A stretch of DNA of 13,287 bases from JANQKX01 sp039028695 (GTDB lineage Bacteria > Pseudomonadota > Alphaproteobacteria > Kiloniellales > Kiloniellaceae): positions 1-13,287 of the forward strand of contig JBCCHN010000143.1 in assembly GCA_039028695.1 (NCBI GenBank). Direction: 5' to 3'. How positions within the stretch are numbered: position 1 is the first letter of the stretch; the number at the start of each line of letters is the position of its first letter. The position numbers and the translations under genes were made by a program. Shown one piece after another: positions 6,520 through 12,741 of this stretch. Under the pieces are notes generated by a model, which worked only from the letters and a program-made list of their open reading frames with translations, searched no databases and was not told the DNA's origin.

Positions 6520-7593
6520 CTATTTGGCGACCGCTTGCAGCCATTCTGCCACCCAATCCTTGCGGCTTTCTTTGACTTCCTCAGGAGAAAACTGCAACGG
6601 CACCGCAGGGTCCACCAGCGTCTCAAAGGCCGCCGGCAAGCTGTCTTTGAGGTCGATTACCGGGTACATCCAGTTCCCCGTGGGAATGGCTTCTTGAAAA
6701 CCGGGCGACAGCATGAAGGTTAAAAACTCTTGGGCCAACTCAGGTTCCGATGCGTTTTTGAGGCGTGCGGCCACTTCGACCTGCATGTAGTGGCCTTCCG
6801 AGAAGGCGGCGGCTTTATAGCGTTCGTCGTTGTCCACCACCATGTGGTAGGCCGGAGAGGTGGTATAGCTCAGCACCATGGGGGCTTCACCTTCAAGGAA
6901 GAGGCCATAGGCTTCACTCCATCCTTTGGTAATGGTCACCGCCTTTTCCGCAAGCTTTTCCCAAGCGGCTGGCGCCTCATCACCATAAACCGCCTTTACC
7001 CACAACATCAGGCCAAGGCCCGGCGTGGAGGTGCGGGGGTCTTGAATGAGGATCTTCTGGTCCGCCGGTCCGTCCACCAATTCCTTCAAGCTGGTCGGCG
7101 GCTCGGTCAAGCTATCCTTATCGTAGACGAAAGCGAAAAAACCGTAGTCGAAGGGCAGAAACACCTCGTCTTCCCAGGCCACCGGCAAGGCCGCCGCAAC
7201 CGGCGCCAACTGCTCGACCGTCAAACCATGGGGAGCCAAAAGCCCCGTCTCCTTGGCTTCTTGGGTCAAGTTGGTATCCAGGCCGAGAATTAAATCCGCC
7301 TGACCGTTTTCCCCTTCGAGCTGAATCCGACTTAAAATGCCAACCCCGTCATCAATCGCAACGAAGTTAACCGTGCAATCGCACTGGGCCTCGAAATTCT
7401 CCTTGATCGCGGGACCCGGGCCCCAATCGGCCACAAAGGAATCATAGGTGTAGATAGTGAGTTCTTTCTTGTCCGCCTCGCTCGCCAAGACAGGACCGGA
7501 AAGGCTTAGCAGGGTGGCAACCGAAAGCGCTGAAAGTCCCGATAAGATGCACTTGACCCCTGTGCGCTTGTAAAGAATAGAATACAAAGTCAT
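6520..7593 (-). CDS. thiB: Thiamine/TPP ABC transporter periplasmic binding protein ThiB
   Basis: This 357-residue periplasmic binding protein captures thiamine, TMP and TPP for ThiPQ. An N-terminal signal peptide is followed by cleavage near VLA-SE (about residue 37). The mature start ELTIYTYDSFVADWGPGPAIK, the segment AIDDGVGILSRIQLEGE and ADLILGLDTNL closely resemble the equivalent blocks of E. coli ThiB (TYDSFAADWGPGP, LEDGVSLLNRLRMEG, ADVVLGLDNNL). I chose the ATG at 7593 because GGAG lies 7 bases upstream; a TTG six codons earlier would place the ribosome binding site inside the gene. It is the first gene of the operon and lies directly behind a TPP riboswitch, which independently supports the thiamine assignment. 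Confidence 0.96.
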   Translation of the reverse strand: MTLYSILYKRTGVKCILSGLSALSVATLLSLSGPVLASEADKKELTIYTYDSFVADWGPGPAIKENFEAQCDCTVNFVAIDDGVGILSRIQLEGENGQADLILGLDTNLTQEAKETGLLAPHGLTVEQLAPVAAALPVAWEDEVFLPFDYGFFAFVYDKDSLTEPPTSLKELVDGPADQKILIQDPRTSTPGLGLMLWVKAVYGDEAPAAWEKLAEKAVTITKGWSEAYGLFLEGEAPMVLSYTTSPAYHMVVDNDERYKAAAFSEGHYMQVEVAARLKNASEPELAQEFLTFMLSPGFQEAIPTGNWMYPVIDLKDSLPAAFETLVDPAVPLQFSPEEVKESRKDWVAEWLQAVAK

Positions 7594-7600
7594 CTGATCG

Positions 7601-7636
7601 CTCCATTCCAAAAGATATGGGGCGGATGGTTTTGAG
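7601..7636 (-). promoter_or_regulatory. Putative riboswitch expression platform and thiB ribosome binding site
   Basis: Between the aptamer and thiB, CTCAAA (7636-7631) is complementary to TTTGAG (7664-7659), the 3' strand of aptamer stem P1. Immediately after it, CCATCC (7629-7624) can pair with GGAATGG (7609-7603), which includes part of the GGAG ribosome binding site (7604-7601). Pairing of CTCAAAACC with the P1 strand would hold the CC and free the ribosome binding site. With TPP bound, P1 would form and leave CCATCC free to mask it. No U-run follows, so control of translation is favoured over termination. The pairings are seen in the sequence; the mechanism is inference. Confidence 0.5.
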
Positions 7637-7658
7637 GCAGGTGATTGTAAATGCCGAG

Positions 7659-7760
7659 CTCAAATCCCTCCGCCGGTTCTAACCGGTTCAGGTTCGACGG
7701 GTTGACAGGGCCCGGTGGCACCGGACGGTCTCTCAGCCCCTGAGGGGCACCCCGTTGAGA
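7659..7760 (-). ncRNA. TPP riboswitch (THI element)
   Basis: This is a well-conserved thiamine pyrophosphate aptamer on the minus strand. It shows the GGGGTGCC start after the P1 strand, the GCTGAGA core (CTGAGA at 7736-7731), a P3 arm with CCGGTGCCACCGG, then ACCCGTCGAACCTGA and the CCGGTTAGAACCGG hairpin followed by CGGAGGGA. P1 is closed by CTCAA (7759-7755) and TTGAG (7663-7659). It lies about 65 bases before thiB, in the direction of transcription. It should lower thiBPQ expression when TPP is plentiful, as such elements do elsewhere. Confidence 0.97.
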
Positions 7761-7767
7761 CGGCTCC

Positions 7768-7796
7768 AACCTAATGGCACCCAGGTGTCTCGGCAA
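7768..7796 (-). promoter_or_regulatory. Candidate promoter of the thiBPQ operon
   Basis: TTGCCG (7796-7791) and TAGGTT (7773-7768) are spaced 17 bases apart on the minus strand. The predicted start site falls a few bases ahead of the riboswitch P1 stem, the expected place. The -10 matches consensus at only three positions, so this is a tentative call supported mainly by position. Confidence 0.3.
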
Positions 7797-7828
7797 GCGC
7801 TTTCCAATCCTGAGCCGGTCCAAGATCA

Positions 7829-7857
7829 TCGACAGGCGGTCCTTTTCGCCCTATAAC
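7829..7857 (+). promoter_or_regulatory. Predicted sigma70-type promoter of prfC
   Basis: TCGACA (7829-7834) and TATAAC (7852-7857) are separated by exactly 17 bases; each matches five of six consensus bases. This is the best promoter match I noted in the window. A start site near 7864 would give prfC a leader of about 50 bases. It is back to back with the candidate thi promoter on the other strand. Confidence 0.55.
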
Positions 7858-7861
7858 CGCC

Positions 7862-7882
7862 GCGCCCGCGACACGCGGGTGC
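7862..7882 (+). other. Hairpin at the 5' end of the predicted prfC leader
   Basis: A 9-bp stem (GCGCCCGCG with CGCGGGTGC, one G-T pair) closes a three-base ACA loop. It lies at or just after the predicted start site and is followed by a U-rich stretch up to the prfC start codon. It may stabilise the 5' end of the message. The T-rich sequence begins only about ten bases after the stem, so it is a poor terminator. Confidence 0.45.
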
Positions 7883-7914
7883 CGATTCCCGTTTATTTGC
7901 TTATTTGACGATCC

Positions 7915-9495
7915 ATGACCCAAATTGCCGAGGCCGTTGCCAAGCGGCGCACCTTTGCCATTATTTCACATCCGGACGCGGGCAAGACTACCTTGACCGA
8001 AAAACTGTTGCTGTTCGGTGGAGCCATCCAAATGGCCGGCGCTGTCAAGGCCCGCGGGGAGGCGCGCCGCGCCCATTCCGACTGGATGAAGGTAGAACGG
8101 GAACGGGGCATATCAGTGGCAAGCTCGGTCATGACCTTCGACTTCGGCTCGCAAACCTTTAACCTGCTGGACACACCGGGCCACCAAGACTTTAGCGAAG
8201 ACACCTACCGCACCCTCACGGCGGTGGATTCTGCCGTGATGGTCCTAGACTCCGCCAAGGGCATTGAGGGGCAGACTCTGAAGCTTTTTGAGGTTTGCCG
8301 CCTGCGGGATGTGCCGATCATCACCTTCATCAACAAGTTGGATCGGGAAGGACTCGACCCCTTTGATCTGCTTGACGACATCGAGCAGCGCCTCGCCCTG
8401 GAAGTGACGCCGGCCAGTTGGCCCATCGGCATGGGGAAAGCCTTTTTGGGCTGTTACGATCTGCTCCGCGACCGCCTGATCCTGGTCAGCCGCAGCAAGG
8501 ATCGTATCGGCGAAGAAGGCGAGCCCTGCAACGGCATCGATGATCCAAAGCTGGATGAGCTCCTGCCAACCGATGCCTGCGCCAAGCTGCGCGAAGATGT
8601 GGAAATGGTGCGCGGCCTCTGTCCGCCCTTTGACTTGCAAGCCTATCGCGAAGGCAACCAGACCCCGGTCTTCTTTGGCAGCGCCGTCAACAATTTTGGC
8701 GTTCGCGAACTTTTAAACGGCTTGGGCGAGCTGGCGCCTTCGCCCCGCCCCCAACCGACCGTGGAACGCCCGATTGAGCCCACGGAAAGCAAAGTCAACG
8801 GCTTTGTCTTTAAGATCCAAGCCAACATGGATCCCAATCACCGGGATAGGATCGCCTTCTTCCGGGTTTGCTCCGGGCACTTCAAACGGGGCATGAAGCT
8901 GTATCATGTGCGTAGCGGCAAGGCCCTTACCATCCATAACCCGGTGTTGTTCTTGGCACGGGACCGGGAACTGGCCGAGGAAGCTTGGCCCGGCGATATC
9001 ATCGGCATTCCCAACCACGGCAATCTTAATATCGGTGACACATTAACGCAGGGTGAATCCCTTAAGATCACGGGCATCCCCAGTTTTGCGCCCGAATTTC
9101 TGCAAACCGTCAGACCCCAAGATCCCATGAAGGCCAAGCATCTGGGTCGCGCCTTACAACAGCTGGCTGAGGAGGGAGCGGCCCGCGTTTTCAAACCAGT
9201 GATTGGGCCGGATTGGGTGGTCGGTGTTGTCGGACCCCTGCAATTCGATGTTTTGGCCGATCGTATCCGCACGGAATACGCCATTCCCGTTCGTTTTGAG
9301 GCCACGAGCCTTTACACGGCCCGCTGGGTAGACGCACCGGACAGCCAGTCACTCAAAAAATTCGTCGATGCCAATCAGGCCGCCGTGGCCGAAGATCATA
9401 CCGGCGCACCGGTCTTTATGGCGCGCAATGCCTGGCACTTAAACCGGGCGGAAGAAGACTTCCCAGCCCTTTCCTTTATGAAGACCCGCGAGTAG
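7915..9495 (+). CDS. prfC: Peptide chain release factor 3 (RF3)
   Basis: This 526-residue translational GTPase removes RF1 and RF2 from the ribosome after peptide release. The N-terminal G domain shows G1 SHPDAGKTT (18-26), the switch-I region ERERGIS (61-67), in which RF3 has Ser where elongation factors have Thr, G3 DTPGH (86-90) and G4 NKLD (140-143). The EF-Tu-like second domain and the RF3-type C-terminal domain follow, with typical segments such as NHGNLNIGDTLTQGE and GVVGPLQFDVL. Length agrees with the family, about 530 residues. The ATG at 7915 is fixed by homology, but the bases before it contain no recognisable Shine-Dalgarno sequence. It heads a tight plus-strand cluster with the DUF1491 and methyltransferase genes. 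Confidence 0.97.
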   Translation: MTQIAEAVAKRRTFAIISHPDAGKTTLTEKLLLFGGAIQMAGAVKARGEARRAHSDWMKVERERGISVASSVMTFDFGSQTFNLLDTPGHQDFSEDTYRTLTAVDSAVMVLDSAKGIEGQTLKLFEVCRLRDVPIITFINKLDREGLDPFDLLDDIEQRLALEVTPASWPIGMGKAFLGCYDLLRDRLILVSRSKDRIGEEGEPCNGIDDPKLDELLPTDACAKLREDVEMVRGLCPPFDLQAYREGNQTPVFFGSAVNNFGVRELLNGLGELAPSPRPQPTVERPIEPTESKVNGFVFKIQANMDPNHRDRIAFFRVCSGHFKRGMKLYHVRSGKALTIHNPVLFLARDRELAEEAWPGDIIGIPNHGNLNIGDTLTQGESLKITGIPSFAPEFLQTVRPQDPMKAKHLGRALQQLAEEGAARVFKPVIGPDWVVGVVGPLQFDVLADRIRTEYAIPVRFEATSLYTARWVDAPDSQSLKKFVDANQAAVAEDHTGAPVFMARNAWHLNRAEEDFPALSFMKTRE

Positions 9496-9505
9496 GGGTC
9501 GCACC

Positions 9506-9853
9506 GTGGCTTTTGAGGAAGAGGCCCGCTTGCCGGTGGAATTGCTGATCAAGGCCCACCTGCGCCGCTGTTTCAGTGAAGGGGTTCCGGCGGTGGTGGT
9601 GCACCGCGGGGAGAAAAATAGCGGCATTATTATCTTAAAGCTCCTGCAACGGGGCGCGGGATGCCGCGTGCTAACGCAAATGCGGGATTTGGACGGTGTC
9701 ATGGGCTGGCTGCCGGCCCTGGACGGTAAGGCTGTTCCCGAAAGCGAGGCGGATGCCTATATTGACCGGGCGGTCGCCCGGGACCCGGATCTTTGGGTCA
9801 TCGAAATCGAGCATCCCGATGGCTGGCACCCATTTGACGGCAAGGAAATTTAA
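9506..9853 (+). CDS. DUF1491 family protein
   Basis: This 115-residue cytoplasmic protein of unknown function matches DUF1491 (PF07372), found mostly in alphaproteobacteria. Typical features are the start RLPVELLIKAHLRRCFSEGVPAVVVHRG, a KLL segment, and the C-terminal DRAVARDPDLWVIEIEHPDG. The length suits the family. No signal peptide or membrane helix is seen. It begins with GTG at 9506, only 10 bases after the prfC stop. An AGGGG ribosome binding site overlaps the prfC stop codon, so translation is probably coupled to prfC. The methyltransferase gene follows after 19 bases. No catalytic motif is recognisable, and I assign no function. Confidence 0.88.
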   Translation: MAFEEEARLPVELLIKAHLRRCFSEGVPAVVVHRGEKNSGIIILKLLQRGAGCRVLTQMRDLDGVMGWLPALDGKAVPESEADAYIDRAVARDPDLWVIEIEHPDGWHPFDGKEI

Positions 9854-9872
9854 CGACCAACGGATTGGAATC

Positions 9873-10535
9873 ATGAGCACACGAACGCTGAATCTCGATG
9901 AGGCCCTTTACAGCTACCTCTTGGACCACTCCCTGCGCGAGGCCCCGGTGTTGGCCCGTCTGAGAGAGGAAACCGCACGGCTTCCCGACAGCGTGATGCA
10001 AATCAGCCCTGAGCAAGGCCAATTCATGGCCCTCTTGGTGGAACTCATTGGGGCAGAGCGGTATCTGGAGATTGGCACCTTTACTGGATACAGCGCCCTC
10101 GCCGTCGCCTTGGCTCTGCCTGAAGGCGGCCAAGTGGTGGCCTGCGATGTCAGTGAAGACTTTACCAGTGTGGGCAAACCCTTTTGGAGTGAAGCTGGGG
10201 TCGCGGGCAAGATCGATCTGAGGCTTGCACCGGCGGCGGACACCCTGAAAAGCCTTTTGGCGGCCGGTAGCGCCGATTCCTTTGATTTGGCCTTCATCGA
10301 TGCCGATAAGGAAAACTACGAGACCTACTATGAGCTCTGCCTCGAACTGGTCCGACCGGGCGGCCTCATCTTAGTCGATAATGTGCTCTGGGGTGGTGCC
10401 GTTGCCGATGAAAAGGATAAAGATCGAGACACCGAAGCCATTCGAACCTTCAACAAAAAACTAAAAGATGACGATCGCGTGTCCCTCTCACTGCTTCCCA
10501 TGGGCGATGGACTCACCATGGCGCGACGGCGATAA
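9873..10535 (+). CDS. Class I SAM-dependent O-methyltransferase, CCoAOMT/COMT-like
   Basis: This 220-residue cytoplasmic methyltransferase belongs to the metal-dependent O-methyltransferase family (Methyltransf_3, PF01596). Motif I is EIGTFTGYS (66-74) for SAM binding. FIDADKENY (141-149) supplies D143, and LVDNVLWGG (167-175) supplies D169 and N170; these match the acidic and Asn residues that bind the divalent metal in catechol-type enzymes. The C-terminal LPMGDGLTMARR is also typical. The substrate is probably a catechol-like or other vicinal hydroxyl compound, but bacterial members of this family are diverse. I chose the ATG at 9873, after GGATTGGAA, because the upstream in-frame extension overlaps the DUF1491 gene in another frame. 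It is the third gene of the prfC cluster. Confidence 0.92.
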   Translation: MSTRTLNLDEALYSYLLDHSLREAPVLARLREETARLPDSVMQISPEQGQFMALLVELIGAERYLEIGTFTGYSALAVALALPEGGQVVACDVSEDFTSVGKPFWSEAGVAGKIDLRLAPAADTLKSLLAAGSADSFDLAFIDADKENYETYYELCLELVRPGGLILVDNVLWGGAVADEKDKDRDTEAIRTFNKKLKDDDRVSLSLLPMGDGLTMARRR

Positions 10536-10594
10536 GTACCTGTTTCTACAAGATTTTCTTCTTACCTTTGAAAATTGTGACCCTTGTTGGTGAC

Positions 10595-10683
10595 AGCCTC
10601 ACGGCGGGTACGCTCATGATTTGTTAGCGTTAAGACAAATTTAAGATTGCCTTAATGGGATCTTCAGGTCGCCGTGTGAGGCT
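10595..10683. repeat. Long-spaced inverted repeat flanking the TTAA boxes
   Basis: AGCCTCACGGCG (10595-10606) is complementary to CGCCGTGTGAGGCT (10670-10683), giving 12 pairs with a 2-base bulge and about 63 bases between the arms. It encloses the triple TTAA motif. It could be a DNA dyad for a regulator, or a stem in any RNA that starts upstream. No function can be assigned from sequence. Confidence 0.4.
10630..10655. promoter_or_regulatory. Candidate double CtrA-binding site (TTAA-N7-TTAA-N7-TTAA)
   Basis: TTAA occurs at 10630-10633, 10641-10644 and 10652-10655, each separated by exactly seven bases. The CtrA cell-cycle and motility regulator of alphaproteobacteria recognises TTAA-N7-TTAA, so this is two overlapping full sites. 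It lies 83 to 108 bases before the start of the small exported protein gene at 10738 and about 95 bases after the methyltransferase stop. No clear -35/-10 pair is visible next to it. The motif is exact; the protein that binds it is inferred. Confidence 0.55.
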
Positions 10684-10737
10684 TGAGTATCAGGCCGACT
10701 TTTTCGGTTTGAGAACAACTTGCAAGAGGCATTTTTT

Positions 10738-11034
10738 ATGTGGAAGACCCTTGTCCTTGGGACCGCTTTAGCCCTTATCAGCACGTCCGCGACGGCCGCC
10801 CCCCAGTGTGATCAACGCGATTCTGTGATCAAGTTGCTCTCCAACAAATATAAGGAAGCCCCGGTGGCGATTGGCGTGACCAATACGGGTGGCCTTGTGG
10901 AAGTTCTCAGCACCGGCAATGGGTCAACTTGGTCTATTATTGTGACGACGCCCAATGGTATGAGCTGCCTGGTCGCCGCCGGTGAAGGCTGGCAGGTCAA
11001 AGAAGACCAAGCCGCCTTGGAACCGGAAGCCTAA
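10738..11034 (+). CDS. Small exported protein of unknown function
   Basis: This is a 98-residue protein. Residues 1-21 form a clear signal peptide (MWKTLVLGTALALISTSATAA), with cleavage probably before PQCD. The mature part of about 77 residues has two cysteines, C24 and C77, which could form one disulfide in the periplasm. Its second half (GSTWSIIVTTPNGMSCLVAAGEGWQ) resembles small exported alphaproteobacterial proteins that I know only as hypothetical. The C-terminus is acidic. I chose the ATG at 10738, with AAGAGG eight bases upstream, over an ATG-less extension six codons earlier. It stands alone between a regulatory gap with TTAA boxes and a convergent DUF192 gene. No function is assigned. 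Confidence 0.82.
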   Translation: MWKTLVLGTALALISTSATAAPQCDQRDSVIKLLSNKYKEAPVAIGVTNTGGLVEVLSTGNGSTWSIIVTTPNGMSCLVAAGEGWQVKEDQAALEPEA

Positions 11035-11056
11035 GGACTTCTCACGACCTTCGGGA

Positions 11057-11090
11057 TGCGGCAAAGCAACAACATTAGTCCTTTGCCGCA
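11057..11090. terminator. Perfect 10-bp hairpin between convergent genes, possible bidirectional terminator
   Basis: TGCGGCAAAG (11057-11066) and CTTTGCCGCA (11081-11090) pair perfectly around a 14-base loop. The hairpin starts 22 bases after the stop of the small exported protein gene. Its right arm encodes the last residues of the convergent DUF192 protein, whose stop codon lies in the loop. There is no U-run on either side, so it is not a textbook intrinsic terminator. It may instead protect or delimit the two 3' ends. Confidence 0.45.
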
Positions 11091-11560
11091 AAAGCCCCAT
11101 GTTCCACATAGTCGCCAACGGCCAGCCCCAGCCTGGCGACGGTACCGCCATTCAGCTCCAGCACCGCGCGAACCGGATATCTGGAAGACACGACCTTGAG
11201 GGAACCGGGTACCGTTCTCTCAGCGATGTGTAAAATCTGTCCCTCCCCATTCATAAACAGCATGTCCAGCGGGATGAGAGTATTTTTCATCCACATGGAG
11301 CGCTCGGACAAATTGGGATAAATAAAGAGCATGCCGGCATCGCCGGCCATGCGCTTGCGAAACATGAGTCCTTGGGCATGTTGTTGGCCGGTGATCGCCA
11401 GTTCCACGTCAAAATCATGGGTGTCACCGGACGACGTGTGAATTGAAAGCTTATCCTTGTCGAATTCCAGCAGATTGGACTGGGCCTCGGCCGGGGCCCT
11501 AATAACCAGGGTTAAGATGAGGCAAACCCAAATGCCAACAAGCTTTTTGCCCAAGTCCAA
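11075..11560 (-). CDS. DUF192 family exported protein
   Basis: This 161-residue protein of the DUF192 family (PF02643) has no settled biochemical function. An N-terminal signal peptide (hydrophobic VGIWVCLILTLVI, likely cleavage after PAEA near residue 26) is followed by the family core: AITGQQHAQGLMFRKRM, GMLFIYPNLSERSMWMKNTLIPLDMLFM, and AVLELNGGTVARLGLAVGDYVE. It should be periplasmic. No ATG or GTG lies before the signal peptide, so the start is a TTG. I give 11560, with AGGA five bases ahead; a second TTG at 11554 is also possible. The start lies 7 bases after the stop of the deacetylase gene, so the two are co-transcribed. Confidence 0.9.
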   Translation of the reverse strand: MDLGKKLVGIWVCLILTLVIRAPAEAQSNLLEFDKDKLSIHTSSGDTHDFDVELAITGQQHAQGLMFRKRMAGDAGMLFIYPNLSERSMWMKNTLIPLDMLFMNGEGQILHIAERTVPGSLKVVSSRYPVRAVLELNGGTVARLGLAVGDYVEHGAFAAKD

Positions 11561-11567
11561 TCCCTTC

Positions 11568-12698
11568 CTATTTGCCGGAGACGACAGCCTCTACCACCGC
11601 CTTAACGTGGTCCCGCACCGCGCCGGGGCGCGGTCGATCCGCCAAAGTAGTCATCCATTCCTCCGGCGGATTGCGCCCCAATCGGTGCCGCCACGTCAAG
11701 TCCCGTAATAGCTTTTGGGCGGCCGGCGGCAAGACCGCGGGCATCCTCTGCCCCGTCAACACACCCCATATGCCGCTCCAGCATCGACCCACGGCCCATG
11801 GATTGTAGCCGCCGCCACCCAGGACAAGGAGCGGATAGCCAAGCCCCTTCACGCGATCCACCATTTTCCAAAGCGCCAGATTGGATAGGGCCAAACGGCT
11901 CTGCGGATCTTCCATAAGGGCATCACAGCCACACTGGATCACCACCACACCAGGGGAAAAATCACGGATCAGAGGCAAAACCGCCGCTTCACCAATGAAA
12001 TCCATTTCATTATCGTTAAATCCGGCCGGCACTGGGATGTTCCGAGCTTGTCCACCGCCTCGATCAGTGCTCGTCCCCTCCCCGGTTTCCGTCATGGGCC
12101 AGCGACCGTCCTCATGAATGGAGAAAGTCATAACCCGGGGGTCGTGAGATAAGGCGGCTTGAACCCCATCACCGTGATGAGCGTCCAGGTCCAGATAAAA
12201 CACCCGCTCCCAGCCCCGGTCCAGGAGATCCAGAATCGCGAGGACCGGATCGTTGAAATAGCAGAAACCGCTGGCCCGCGCGGGTCGGCCGTGATGGGTG
12301 CCACCGGCCGGATTGAAAACAATCTTAATTCCTTGGCTCGGATCGCTTAAGAGATCGGACGCCAGGAGAGAACCACCGCAAGCGGTAGCAGGCCGGCGGA
12401 AAACCTCGGGATAAATTGGGTTACCGTTACGCCCGATATGATGGCGCTCGCGCACTTCCTTTGGCGCCTTCTGCGCCGCTTCAGCCGCCCGAACGGCCCA
12501 AATATAATCCGGATGATGAAAGCGGGATAGTTGGGCGGGACTGGCAATGGGGGATGTCAAATAAAGGTCATCCGGCAGCCAGCCCAAGGCACGGCAAAGG
12601 TCCATGCAGGTCGAGACCCGCGGGATGGCCAGGGGATGGCGGGCACCATAGCTGGATCCCCGATAGATCTCGCTGCCGATGAAACGGGCCGAGGTCAA
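11568..12698 (-). CDS. Histone-deacetylase superfamily protein (class-I-like / AcuC-type deacetylase)
   Basis: This 376-residue zinc-dependent deacetylase has the active site of the arginase/deacetylase fold intact: the tandem histidines in GGTHHG (132-137), GFCYFND (144-150), metal ligands D172 and H174 in LDLDAHHGDG (169-178), the third metal ligand D259 in QCGCDAL, and the catalytic Tyr298 in LGGGGYN. The GGGGYN...RCW segment is strikingly like eukaryotic class I HDACs. Bacterial relatives act on acetoin-pathway enzymes (AcuC), acetylated small molecules or polyamines; the substrate here is unknown. No signal peptide is present, so it is cytoplasmic. The start is a TTG at 12698 with a strong AGGAGG four bases ahead; the next ATG (residue 32) would remove conserved N-terminal residues. 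It sits between an antiporter subunit gene and the DUF192 gene. Confidence 0.94.
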   Translation of the reverse strand: MTSARFIGSEIYRGSSYGARHPLAIPRVSTCMDLCRALGWLPDDLYLTSPIASPAQLSRFHHPDYIWAVRAAEAAQKAPKEVRERHHIGRNGNPIYPEVFRRPATACGGSLLASDLLSDPSQGIKIVFNPAGGTHHGRPARASGFCYFNDPVLAILDLLDRGWERVFYLDLDAHHGDGVQAALSHDPRVMTFSIHEDGRWPMTETGEGTSTDRGGGQARNIPVPAGFNDNEMDFIGEAAVLPLIRDFSPGVVVIQCGCDALMEDPQSRLALSNLALWKMVDRVKGLGYPLLVLGGGGYNPWAVGRCWSGIWGVLTGQRMPAVLPPAAQKLLRDLTWRHRLGRNPPEEWMTTLADRPRPGAVRDHVKAVVEAVVSGK

Positions 12699-12722
12699 AA
12701 CCCCTCCTTCAAAAAACCTGAC

Positions 12723-12738
12723 AGCCGAAAAAGCGGCT
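12723..12738 (-). other. Intercistronic hairpin between antiporter and deacetylase genes
   Basis: AGCCG and CGGCT pair around a 6-base loop. On the minus strand a run of six T follows only after GTCAGG, too far for a normal intrinsic terminator; on the plus strand the stem is followed directly by TTT. It may partly reduce read-through from the antiporter gene into the deacetylase gene. A competing AAAAG/CTTTT pairing exists. Confidence 0.35.
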
Positions 12739-12741
12739 TTT

